From assembly GCA_022560025.1 (NCBI GenBank), contig JAFISE010000038.1:62001-126000 (forward strand): a stretch of DNA of 64,000 bases, written 5' to 3'. Both the position numbers and the translations under genes were made by a program. Within the stretch, counting starts at the first letter, position 1, and each line of letters starts with the position of its first letter. Positions 20,386 through 29,779 of this stretch are shown here, piece after piece. The notes under the pieces are model-generated. The model did no database searches. It was given only the letters and a program-made list of their open reading frames with translations, and was not told the DNA's origin. This stretch comes from Stagonosporopsis chrysanthemi. Lineage: Eukaryota > Ascomycota > Dothideomycetes > Pleosporales > Didymellaceae.

Positions 20386-21933
20386 TCAGTCGTCTTGCTC
20401 ATTCTCCTTTCCAGACTTTGAACTCTTCACACTCCTCGCACTCTTTACGCTCTTGACACTCTTTAAACTCCTCTTACTCGTGCTCCTCTTCAGCTTAGCC
20501 TTGAACTTCTTCCATTTGTTCGTCAGGCTCTCGCTGTCTCCTTCATCGTTGTAGCCAACAGCTTCTCTCGTGCTCTCCATACTTCCTCTAGGAAATGTCA
20601 CTTCGCTGCCAAGGTCCACGCTGTCGACATTCCTCTCGTGTCCGCCTTCTTGTGGCACTTTTGGCAGCTCCTTATTCTTTCGATTGCCCAGTAGCATGAA
20701 CTCGAGCGTCTGCCACGCCGCCATACCTGCGATCGGAGAATCCGTAGAGTTGCCCTGAACTGCAGCATTTTTCCAGGGACAGTGCTCGCGGTGACTTTCC
20801 AGCAAATTAAGCCGCAGCGATTCGACAGGTACCTCAAGCTTCTTGCTCATCTCCTGCAAGCGTGCATCCGTGGATAACCATAGTCCGAGGCGCTGGAAGC
20901 AGTAATTGCACACTGCGAGTGAGATGCGTGATTCACTGACGCCAGTCCAGCCGAATAGGGCGAAGGCGAAGGCTGTCCGCTCGGCTTGGGAAGATGGGGG
21001 TATGCCGGTTGTCGTGCTGGAAAAGAAGGTTGGCGGTATGCGAGCGAGGATCATGTCGATGTGAGGCTCGGGATAGGTGATGTTCTTCGGTAGAGGAAGA
21101 TCAGCGGAGATGGCGAGAAGGAAGTTGTAACGCGAGATGAGTTCTGCAGAGGATTTTGCGCGGCTAGCAATAGGGATATGGTAGATGTCGTCTGTGAGCT
21201 TGTTAGTATGCCGTACAATTGCAGCCGTGGGTGGTGACGTGCCTTGACAGCCAGCCTTCCTCCACAGGCAATCTTCCGAATGCCCCTCAATGATCAATGC
21301 TGCATAGCGTGATATTAGCGACAGCTCGACATCATCGGAGAGGTCCTCGCTCATCTCGATGTCTCGCCCGTCCGCGGCTTTCCGCTTCGGTCTAAGCTTC
21401 ACAGCAACACGCTTCTCGCAGCCTCCTTTACAGGCCACGGTATTCCACGTGTCGCACGACCAGCCTCTCTTTGCCCACTCGACCTCACCAATGTCATCTG
21501 GCTTGCTAGACCACTTCTTCACATCCGCGAACGTCTTCAGCCGCTCAAGGAACATCTCCTGGCTGTACGGCTGGAAGTTGGGCGCCTTCCGAGGTTCCGA
21601 AGCCGTCTGTTGTGACTGTGCGCCGACCACTCTCATCGTGCCCTTCCTCTTGGGCGTAAGCAGCTGATCCTTCAGTGCCTGTATGCGCGCCTGGCCTGCA
21701 GAGACCTGACGCTGTCGCTCCATGCTGGCTTCCGAACTACGAGGGCGCTTGGCTGTATGTTCAGGTGAGCCAGGCTGTGGCAGAGAGCCGGTCGACGCAT
21801 TGTGGCTGGACTCGTAGATGGTGCTGTTGAGTGAGGTCGTCGATGTGCTGGCGGTGAGATTGTCGAGCAGCCTGTGGAATTTACGCTTCGTCGTTGCCAA
21901 AGCTGGCGGCGATTCGGCTGGGGCGGCCGCCAT
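20386..21933 (-). CDS. C3HC zinc-finger protein, NIPA/Rsm1-like
   Basis: The frame is open for 515 codons, but a GC-AG intron at 21242-21192 (51 nt) is likely; without it the protein has 498 aa. The C3HC zinc finger begins at WAKRGWSCDTWNTVACKGGC and ends with the H-x3-C type pair GHSEDCLWRKAGCQ; a second Rsm1-type half follows (FALFGWTGVSESRISLAVC, ESHREHCPWKN). Proteins of this family (human ZC3HC1/NIPA, fission yeast Rsm1) act at the nuclear pore basket and in mRNA export. The C-terminus is a Ser/Lys-rich repeat of SVKS-type units (about 490-505), probably a nuclear localisation region. Splicing joins GCQ to DDIYHIPIA, which fits the family better than the 17-residue insertion. It is divergent from the HAL2 gene. 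Confidence 0.85.
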   Translation of the reverse strand: MAAAPAESPPALATTKRKFHRLLDNLTASTSTTSLNSTIYESSHNASTGSLPQPGSPEHTAKRPRSSEASMERQRQVSAGQARIQALKDQLLTPKRKGTMRVVGAQSQQTASEPRKAPNFQPYSQEMFLERLKTFADVKKWSSKPDDIGEVEWAKRGWSCDTWNTVACKGGCEKRVAVKLRPKRKAADGRDIEMSEDLSDDVELSLISRYAALIIEGHSEDCLWRKAGCQGTSPPTAAIVRHTNKLTDDIYHIPIASRAKSSAELISRYNFLLAISADLPLPKNITYPEPHIDMILARIPPTFFSSTTTGIPPSSQAERTAFAFALFGWTGVSESRISLAVCNYCFQRLGLWLSTDARLQEMSKKLEVPVESLRLNLLESHREHCPWKNAAVQGNSTDSPIAGMAAWQTLEFMLLGNRKNKELPKVPQEGGHERNVDSVDLGSEVTFPRGSMESTREAVGYNDEGDSESLTNKWKKFKAKLKRSTSKRSLKSVKSVKSARSVKSSKSGKENEQDD

Positions 21934-22282
21934 GTTTGTGTTGCGCGTGGTGCGTGTGCGGTTCAGGAGCCAGTGCGAGACGCCTGGGTGACGCGCTGGG
22001 TGACGCCCTTTGGCGAGCTTTGTTTACAATGCGGCTTCAGTGCGTGAGGGGGCTGCAGCAGCTTTAAGTCGATCGCTGATGATGGATGGGCTGGGGATAG
22101 ATAGCGCCCGTCATGCACAAACAGCGCACGCGCGGTATCTGATGCGGATGTTGCAGGCAGTGTGTTTGCGCCGGTCGTTACCACAGCAAGCTCAAAGCGG
22201 AAACCACCGAGCGCAGCCGCAACCAACGGCCCGTCGCGCGCCAGCTCCGACAGCCCACGCAGCTACGCAATAGCTTGCGACA
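21934..22282. promoter_or_regulatory. Divergent promoter NIPA / HAL2
   Basis: A 349-nt space between start codons on opposite strands. It contains the near-repeat acgcctgggtgacgcgctgggtgacgcc-like segment at about 21980-22005, where a gggtgacgc unit occurs twice. No TATA box was seen. Confidence 0.5.
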
Positions 22283-23524
22283 ATGCCCCCAATTGCGCCA
22301 TCCCGATACTATTTCTTCGCGGCCGTCATCCTGGCTTCTGCACTCATCAATCCGACAGGCTTCTTCCGCACCGCTGCCCGTCTCTTTCAAGTCAAGCAGC
22401 ACCTCCCCCTCAGCCCCGCCCCCGCCTTCCTCCACGCAAACCGCACGCTGCACACCATGGCCTACGAGAAGGAGCTCGAGCTCGCCCTGCTGGCCGTTCA
22501 GCGCGCCTCCATCCTCACAAAGAGCGTCTACTCGTCGCACAGCAAAGGCACGCTCACCAAGACCGACAGCTCGCCCGTCACAATCGGCGACTTCGGCGCC
22601 CAGGCCTTGATCATCGCAAGCATCAAGTCCGCCTTCCCCGACGACGAGGTCGTGGGTGAGGAGGACGCAGACGATCTGCGCGCCAATGCCGACCTGAAGA
22701 ACCTCGTCTGGGACCTCGTCCAGGCCGCCAAGCTCAGCGACTCGTCCGCCGAAGCCACCATCGGCGGCCCCATCAAGACGGCAGACGACATGCTCACAGC
22801 CCTCGACGGCGGCGCCAGCCAGGGCGGAAACAAGGGACGCATCTGGGCACTCGACCCCATCGACGGCACAAAGGGCTTCCTGCGCGGCGGCCAGTACGCC
22901 GTGTGCCTCGCGCTGATGGTCGACGGCGTGCCCACAGTCGGCGTCATCGGGTGTCCCAACCTACCCGTGGACGACAAGGCGCCGCTGGACAGCAAGATCG
23001 GAAGCGACGCCGACGATAAGGAAGGCAACGGCGTGCTCTTCGGCGCCGTCAAGGGCCAGGGCGCCACCAGCCGCGCGCTGACCGCCGGCGCCCTCGCAGA
23101 GCCAAAGCCCATCACCATGTCCCCGCTCCCCGACGTCTCGCAAGCCACCTTCTGCGAGTCCGTCGAGGCCGGCCACAGCTCTCACGGCGACCAGGCCGCC
23201 ATCGCCTCGAAGCTCGGCATCACAAAAGACTCCGTGCGCATGGACTCGCAGGCCAAGTACTGCTCCATTGCGCGCGGCGCAGGCGATCTGTACCTCAGGC
23301 TGCCAACCAGCAAGACGTACCAAGAGAAGATCTGGGATCACGCTGCAGGTGTCGTGCTCGTGCAAGAGGCCGGCGGCGAGGTCTCCGATGCGTACGGCAG
23401 GCCGCTCAACTTTGGCATTGGACGCACGTTGAAGGAGAACAAGGGCATCATTGCTGCGCCCAAGTCAGTACACGCCCAGGTCATTCAGGTTGTCAAGGAG
23501 GTCTTGAGTGCGAAGCAGGACTAG
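22283..23524 (+). CDS. MET22: 3'(2'),5'-bisphosphate nucleotidase (Hal2/Met22)
   Basis: A single exon of 413 aa from ATG 22283, or 355 aa from ATG 22457, which matches the length of yeast Hal2 (357 aa). The enzyme removes the 3' phosphate from PAP, a by-product of sulfate assimilation, and is the Li/Na-sensitive target linked to salt tolerance. Metal-binding motifs are GEEDADDL, DPIDGTKGF and WDHAAGVVLVQEAGGEV. The inner start has a strong context (CACCATGG) and begins where the family begins. The 58-residue upstream extension is hydrophobic then rich in Arg and Ala (RYYFFAAVILASALINP, RTAARLF) and resembles a mitochondrial presequence, so two products from one mRNA are possible. Confidence 0.95.
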   Translation: MPPIAPSRYYFFAAVILASALINPTGFFRTAARLFQVKQHLPLSPAPAFLHANRTLHTMAYEKELELALLAVQRASILTKSVYSSHSKGTLTKTDSSPVTIGDFGAQALIIASIKSAFPDDEVVGEEDADDLRANADLKNLVWDLVQAAKLSDSSAEATIGGPIKTADDMLTALDGGASQGGNKGRIWALDPIDGTKGFLRGGQYAVCLALMVDGVPTVGVIGCPNLPVDDKAPLDSKIGSDADDKEGNGVLFGAVKGQGATSRALTAGALAEPKPITMSPLPDVSQATFCESVEAGHSSHGDQAAIASKLGITKDSVRMDSQAKYCSIARGAGDLYLRLPTSKTYQEKIWDHAAGVVLVQEAGGEVSDAYGRPLNFGIGRTLKENKGIIAAPKSVHAQVIQVVKEVLSAKQD

Positions 23525-24023
23525 AAGATTAGAAGGACACAATCTATGACTATGATATGCCACGCACTGTTGCGTGCGCTGAATGACCATTGACTCGTAC
23601 CTCACTTTCTGCTATAACCTGCAGCATCTTCACTGATTTTACATCTTTCTGGCGCCGCTTATCCAAGATTGCTAGACTGCTGGCGGGTGAGATCGAAGCT
23701 GCAGCCGTATTATGAGCTCTACCGACTTTCACCTGCGCTGCTGCTCAAATTGCATCTTGCGGTACAGGAGATATCACTTGGAGGGCTGGGTAAAAGACAT
23801 AGGTGTAGTGTGGTCGTCTGCATAGAAGCTACACCGAAAGCATTGGGTCCGTCGGTTGATGCACGAAAGCTGACTGCTGGATGAATTTGATTATTGTCAA
23901 CACAACATGCCTTGTCTCGCTCGCCGCGCATACTCTTGTACATCCCAAGGTATAGTACACCGCCCAGTCCATGCATATGATACAAATACACAACCCCGCA
24001 CTCCCACTTGTCCCACTCCACAT
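23525..24023. other. Intergenic region, convergent gene ends
   Basis: About 500 nt between the ends of HAL2 and the uL6m gene. No exon or repeat was recognised; it should hold both terminators. Confidence 0.5.
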
Positions 24024-24816
24024 CTATGACACCTTCTTATTCTTGATCTTAATCGTCTCCCCATTCACGAAAATACCCTTGCCCTTGTACGGCTCGGGAA
24101 CACGCCACTTCCTGATGATCGCCGCAAACTGCATGACGACCTCCTTCTCCGGCCCCTCGAGCAGCAGACGCGTGGGCTGCGGTGTGCTCGCGGTCACGCC
24201 CTTGGGGATGCCCACCTCGACGGGGTGAGAGTAGCCGACCTTGAGGTTGACGAACTTCTGGCCGGGGAACTCGGGTTTGACTGTGGTTGCGGTATCCTCA
24301 ACACTGGCACGGAAACCGACGCCGACGAAGCGTAGGATGGCGCTGTGGCCCTCGCTGACGCCGATGATGTGGTTGTGGAGGTATGCGCGTGTTGTTCCTG
24401 AGCGTGTGGTTAGCCATTGTGTATTCGCGTATTCGCGGGAACTACGAACCCCACATGGCCCTCTGCTTCTTATCTGTAGCGTCTTCCAAGCTGAGCGTCA
24501 TGGTTTGCTGGTCGATGATGATGTATGGTGGGATCTCCATTGACAGCTCGCCTAGCGGCCCCTTGACATGCACTGTGCTCGCGGTTTGCGTCCTCGCACC
24601 TTTCCCTCCTACAATTTTCGGCGGGAGAACACTGAAGGTGACTTCTGGTGGCACTGAGAGGGGCAGCGACCCAATCTTGGACTCGCATCGTGCGGTTGTA
24701 GTGAAGGTCCTGGGCGCCGCGAACCGGGGCAGGAGGAACGTCGGTATCGAGTCGGAGGCTGGAGATCTTGAGTTCGCGATGACCTGCGCGCACCGCCGGC
24801 GTGCTGGGGCAAACAT
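24024..24816 (-). CDS. MRPL6: Mitochondrial large-subunit ribosomal protein uL6m
   Basis: Two exons, 24816-24450 and 24397-24024, encode 246 aa. The intron (52 nt, donor GTTCGT, acceptor CTCAG) joins KQRAMWG to TTRAYLHNHI in phase 1. The first about 40 residues are Arg-rich without acidic residues (MFAPARRRCAQVIANSRS), as expected of a mitochondrial targeting sequence. The uL6 fold is recognised by RAYLHNHIIGVSEGHSAILR, LKVGYSHPVEVGIPKGV and the C-terminal IRKWRVPEPYKGKGI, which is the hallmark uL6 motif. The product is part of the mitochondrial ribosome. The gene is divergent from KAR5. Confidence 0.95.
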
Positions 24817-25357
24817 GGTGTGGATGCGGGCGATTGAGTGCCGGCGAAAGTTTCTGGGAGTTGGATGCGAAGTTGCGATGTTCAGCCCTACGATGCTTGG
24901 CCAATGAGCGTTGAGCTAGGATTCGTCCTATCCGATTGCGACTTCCTCCAGAGCTCTCAATTGTGTTTACTCGACACATGTTCTGACCACGCAGTCAATC
25001 CAGCAACTGTACAATACTGTGTCAACACCAGCTTAATCTTGCGGCTTCGTCTTCGTCAGCCGCACCATTTGCTCCACGACTAACAGCCCTTCTCCGCTAC
25101 AGATCGTGCTCTCACTTGCGTGTCAAGTAGCTACAGCACGCTTCAAATTGACAAAGACAGGGTCAAGCACGTCTCTTTTACCTCAAACTACCTTGCCGTT
25201 GCGAATCAACAAGTATATCATCTTCCCTGCTCCGTCTTGGACTCTCCTCATCTCCGTTGCGATCTACTTCAACCTCAAGTTTTCCTAACCCCCCTTACGG
25301 CTTCTTCAACATACAGTCGGGCAGTCCCTTCTCCACTACTGGGCACGAAAACTCAAC
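24817..25357. promoter_or_regulatory. Divergent promoter MRPL6 / KAR5
   Basis: A 541-nt space between start codons on opposite strands. The 250 nt before KAR5 are C/T-rich, as fungal promoters often are. No gene was seen. Confidence 0.5.
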
Positions 25358-27064
25358 ATGAGGCTTTCAAAGCCCCTCCTTTTTTGCAGTCTCCTACTGC
25401 TGCCCCTGGCATTGACTTACAACCACTCGCCGCTCGCCGAAGTCGTGCCTACCGCTAATCTTGACGCCATATTTCAGCATACCACGTCTAGAAATCACAG
25501 GGTTATCTCGCAAGCTGTCGATTTTGTCGTCTCCATGCAGACAGCCCCAACATGTACACGCATGGCTGCATCACACCTCATGAACGAATGCAAACTATTG
25601 GAACATGCTCCAGACTTCGCGAAGAGCCGACCAGACGCATACCTAGACACTGTCAAAACTGAGTATGCTGCCAAACTTGCGGTGTGTGAACTCCTCAGTG
25701 CGCAAGCCCCAAGCCATGCTTCACCTCCACAGCACTGCGACATTCTTGTACCATCAACCCGAGCGTGCAACAAGGGCCGCTGGTGGTCGCAGTCGCAGAC
25801 CATCCCCGACAAACAGTGCTACCCGGAGTACAGAGAGCATCAGTACAGTCAGTGCCTCAAAACGCTGCAGTCTTCACCGCAATACTGGACGTCCTTCAGC
25901 AACGCCCGTCAAAACGCTGTGGTCATGTGTCAAGCCAGCAGGGACGCCATCGAACGCGAGAATCACCTCGAGATATTTAAAAATCTGACACAAACCATGG
26001 GCGTAGTGTCTTCGAGCCTGAAGCACACTACTGACGAATATGCATCACTCTTGCGAGACCAGAAGCATTTTGCAGATGAACTGCGAGAATCTCAAAACCA
26101 GTTAGAGAAAGACGTTGCAGTGGTGCAGGAGAAAGCCTTGGCCACGGCCAACAACCTAAACGACAAATTTCATGAGTTCATGGAGACTTCTGTTTCTCAA
26201 CTCATCGCCGCACTTGCCGACAGTCAAAGTGCGGAACTCATCCGTATACGGGAGGAGATGCAGGTCTTCTCACAAGACATGATCGCCGAAAACTCTCAAC
26301 TTGCGAAGTCACTCACCACTGAGTTGCAACAGCACCATGACCGCGCGGTCATTAGCCTGCAGATCAACCACGCCGCCCAGGTCGATAGCTATGCGGTTCT
26401 GTCTGATTACATGAACAGCGCTCGGAATACCGCCATCAAGATTGACAGCACCACCCAGTCTTCCTTGTCTAAGATGGACATCATCGAACATCAACTGGAC
26501 AATTTGTCAGGCAAAGCAGAACACATAGCCCGAGGCTTTGCTTTTGTCGGAAACCTGCCGCACTTTGCGGCATCTATATTCCGCGGGCTGGTCGCAACAG
26601 TCGGCGCACTCTTCATTCTCATCCTGCTTTACAGCTTTAGCAGGCGACTCGCTACCTATGCGGCGGGCGCTTGCAGCGCGGCATTTTTCCTGCATTTCTG
26701 CGGTCTCTATGAGCTTCTGGCTAGCATTTCCGCACACTTCTCTGAGCCTCAGCCTCATGGATCTTTTCTGGACCGGCTCCTCGGTCTTAGTGCGACGCAG
26801 AAAGGTGTCGGTGGGGTCATGATCCTTTGGCTCGCTACATATCCGGTCTCGCGCATCAGCACGGCGATCAATCACCTCTTCATTCGCATACTGAGCTCAC
26901 ACTGGGTCAGTCAGTATAGTAACGACGGAGGCATCGGACTTTTACCTAGCATCGAGATACCTCGTGTCCCGACACGTCGCAAAGTCGACCCTCTTGAGAC
27001 ATGCACTACCGCCGGCTGGACCGTCTTACCCAATCAAAACACAAAACTATCTGTCGAATGCTGA
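25358..27064 (+). CDS. KAR5: Nuclear fusion protein, Kar5 family
   Basis: A single exon of 568 aa. It starts with a signal peptide (MRLSKPLLFCSLLLLPLALT), then a Cys-rich lumenal domain with cysteines at CTRM, NECKLL, VCELL, HCDIL, RACNKGRWW, QCYPEYR, QCLKTL and VMCQASR, then a long coiled coil (about 215-395), then hydrophobic segments from about residue 405 (ATVGALFILILLYSF, CSAAFFLHFCGLYELLA) and a soluble tail. This layout is that of Kar5/Tht1/Brambleberry/GEX1, which act in the nuclear envelope during karyogamy after mating. The cysteine pattern supports the call; overall identity in this family is low. It suggests a functional sexual cycle, but that is inference. Confidence 0.8.
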   Translation: MRLSKPLLFCSLLLLPLALTYNHSPLAEVVPTANLDAIFQHTTSRNHRVISQAVDFVVSMQTAPTCTRMAASHLMNECKLLEHAPDFAKSRPDAYLDTVKTEYAAKLAVCELLSAQAPSHASPPQHCDILVPSTRACNKGRWWSQSQTIPDKQCYPEYREHQYSQCLKTLQSSPQYWTSFSNARQNAVVMCQASRDAIERENHLEIFKNLTQTMGVVSSSLKHTTDEYASLLRDQKHFADELRESQNQLEKDVAVVQEKALATANNLNDKFHEFMETSVSQLIAALADSQSAELIRIREEMQVFSQDMIAENSQLAKSLTTELQQHHDRAVISLQINHAAQVDSYAVLSDYMNSARNTAIKIDSTTQSSLSKMDIIEHQLDNLSGKAEHIARGFAFVGNLPHFAASIFRGLVATVGALFILILLYSFSRRLATYAAGACSAAFFLHFCGLYELLASISAHFSEPQPHGSFLDRLLGLSATQKGVGGVMILWLATYPVSRISTAINHLFIRILSSHWVSQYSNDGGIGLLPSIEIPRVPTRRKVDPLETCTTAGWTVLPNQNTKLSVEC

Positions 27065-27503
27065 GGATTCTGCACTAGAGCAGCTGCTCTCTCGATATTT
27101 GCTTTCTTCGCTTCTGGGTAGATACCCATATTACCTCGACCACGCGCATTCACGACATCGATACTTTACTTTCCACATTCGCAATATACCCTGGATCATA
27201 TTTAGCAACTATTTACTGCGCCATTTTGTGTGGCTCTCCGCACATACGCACCGACAGCTTATCATTCTTCTACCGCGTATGGGCAAGGTGACCTCCAGAA
27301 GGCTCAGTCCACTGAGCCAAGTAGCTGTCTTAAGGACTCGTTTATCTATTTGCGGCTATTGAGGAATCGTCTCATCACAGAACTGGTTCGTCTCAAAAAA
27401 GAGGTTCAATGTATCTATCTAATCACCAATATCAATTCATCCCATTATACCAATTAATCCCAGCTCGTAGACCCCACACACCCATTTCCGTCCCATTACA
27501 CCC
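27065..27503. other. Intergenic region, convergent gene ends
   Basis: About 440 A/T-richer nucleotides between the ends of KAR5 and RIC8. No gene was recognised; it should hold both terminators. Confidence 0.5.
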
Positions 27504-29133
27504 TTAATCCGAGTCACTCAGCTCCTCGATCCTACCACTCCTGTACGCCTCCTCAACCGGGTTCTTCACATCCACTACCCCCGTCTTCTTCAGCCTCTCA
27601 AACAACACAAACAGCCGCTCGGCTTCCATCTCCTTCTCCTCCTGCGTCATCTCCGGCATCTCCACCGGCTCCTCGCGATCCAGTCTCTGACCCGTGATGG
27701 GGTTGATCGGTACACCTCCCGTGGTGCTGCCCTCGCCAGCGTCATTGAGCGCGCTCTGCGGCATGGGGATGTTCTTGGACAACAGAAAGCCGGATGCGTA
27801 GCCGTACCCGACATTCGACACGTACGTCGCGGGGTCTTTGGACGAGAGCTCGTACATGAAGGCCGCGATGGAGTCGCGCAGCGTGGGCGTTTGGGCAGAC
27901 GTGCTGAGGTTCAGCAGGCGGCTGGGGAGCGAGGCGGTCTTGCCGAGGGGCTGGGCACGGTCGCTGTCCGAGGGGAGCAACTTGGATTGCATTACTGTTT
28001 GCACGTCTGTGGGGGCGAGTTCGTAGATGCGGCGGAGCAGCGTGAGGAGCGGGGAGATGGTGGTGTCTAGTTCTATGGCGGGGTACCTGCGGATGGAGTC
28101 GTCAAGGATGGTGGTTAGGTGTGTGACGTTGCCAGGTGGGTTGGCGGAGGGGAAGATGGCGGCGTGTAGCTCTGGGTCATGGGGTTGCTGCCCGGTGCCG
28201 GTGCCTTCTTCGCGGACGAGGTTGAGGAGGGCGTTGATGAGGAAGGAGACGGGTGCGTCGAGAGGTTTTGTTGGGGGATCGCGGCGAATGAGGATTTTGA
28301 AGATGTTGGGGATGGAGGTGGTGAAGTGCTGCGAGAGGTCGGGGTGGAAGTGTGATATGTTGAAGAGCAGCTTGAGCGTTTCTGATAGAGCCATAAGGTC
28401 CATTGGAACTGTGTGCTCCTGTGCTCGTTGTCGCGGTTGTGTGTAGCGGTCCGCATGTCGTTGTATCGCGCCATTCATGTTATCTGCCAGATGGTGTTCG
28501 TTCACTAGCTCTGTGTAGTCGAGTTTTGCCTCGTAGGTCGTAAGGAAGAGGATACGGGAAATCAAGAACTCGTCGTCGATGCTGTCGCTCTGTCGAGACG
28601 GTCAGTTCCACTGATGTTGTACATCAAGTTCCCATTGTGTATATACCTTGAGCCTCTCTGCGGCATGCGGACCATGCCCAAGGTCAATTAACATTTGGCG
28701 TGCCTTTGGCTGGAGGAGCAAAGCATTGGCTAAGCACCTGAGAGCTTCTTGTGAGACTGGCACGTCTTTCTCCCGGAAGGCATATTGCCCCAATGTCCGT
28801 AGACCCTGAACAGGTCACCTTTGTCTCTTTTACTGCTACGCGAAGCCATCATACGTCTTGTGTGAAGATAGGGTCCGCATTCGTGGGATCTCGGCCATAT
28901 ACTTTGAGCTGCTCGAGCTGCTGCTTACGTTCTGCAGGGTTTCAGTATGCCTGCAAGCTCAAAAGGTTCGCGGCGGCGTACGTTGCGAGGAGAGCTTTGG
29001 CGCATCGAGGTCGGTCTTCAAGTCGGTGAGGATCTTGGTAACATCGTCAAGTTTGGCTGGATAAGATTAGCATTGCTAGCAAGACCTGATTCTGAAAGCG
29101 TGTCGCACCTTGCCCTGACTTTTGCGCAAGCAT
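27504..29133 (-). CDS. RIC8: Synembryn, G-alpha chaperone/exchange factor Ric8
   Basis: Five exons on the minus strand, 29133-29109, 29056-28982, 28931-28855, 28805-28647 and 28589-27504, encode 473 aa. All four introns are 49-57 nt with GT donors and AG acceptors. Joined, the N-terminus reads MLAQKSGQAKLDDVTKILTD, then QQLEQLKVYGRDPTNADPIF, GLRTLGQYAFREKDV, LRCLANALLLQPKARQM and DEFLISRILFLTTYEAK. This is the armadillo-type Ric8 protein, which folds and activates heterotrimeric G-alpha subunits at the plasma membrane; in filamentous fungi it is needed for growth and development. The tail is acidic (EELSDSD). The long last exon holds most of the protein, so a predictor that misses the four small exons would truncate it by about 110 residues. 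Confidence 0.93.
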
Positions 29134-29779
29134 CGTGGCTAGAGTGTAGGACTTCAAGGTGGAAAAAGGAGACTCGAGGACTGTCGGTGGACAATGTTAC
29201 GAGATCCGCAGTATGATGATCAGCCCCACTGTGGGGATCAATCGCGTGCAGGGGTCCACCTCTCTATGTGCAGCCAGAACTTTACGGCGTGAACGTTGAC
29301 AGAGGTATAATGGCCGAGCTTTAGACAGAAGGACGTTTCAGGCAGACAGGTTTGGGGGGCTCTGACGCAGAGGCATGAGAGTGTCCAGAAACTCAGATGC
29401 CTGTTGCACTTCGTCTCATTCGGGAGAACCTGCAGTGAACCGTGACCGCGTTCAGCATACTCGCTCTTAGTAGAAGGCGATTCCTGCCGGCACAACATAC
29501 AAATAATGGTGTCACTGATCAAATCACACGTAATTCGCCTAGTTACAGTCCAGATCATCCTAGTGAAAGCGTCGGGGTCGAAGCGCCGGGCAGCCACTCT
29601 ACGCGAGGCGCGTTCGCGCGGCAACGCGTCGAACGTGCCGCTCTAAGCTTTCCAGCTGGTGCTGCAACTACCACCTCGACTGTAGCTCTTAACGCCTCAA
29701 TTTGCGTGTACACAGCCAGCGATGCGAGTCTAGTTTCTGATTTCTTCCTTTCCGTTGTTGCTTGGGTTTAAGCATAGCC
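29134..29779. promoter_or_regulatory. Divergent promoter RIC8 / RIF1
   Basis: A 646-nt space between start codons on opposite strands. It contains an ACGCGT hexamer (MluI cell-cycle box sequence) at 29624-29629, about 150 nt before the RIF1 start, inside a CpG-rich stretch. It may bind MBF, but the hexamer is not rare in this window. Confidence 0.4.
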
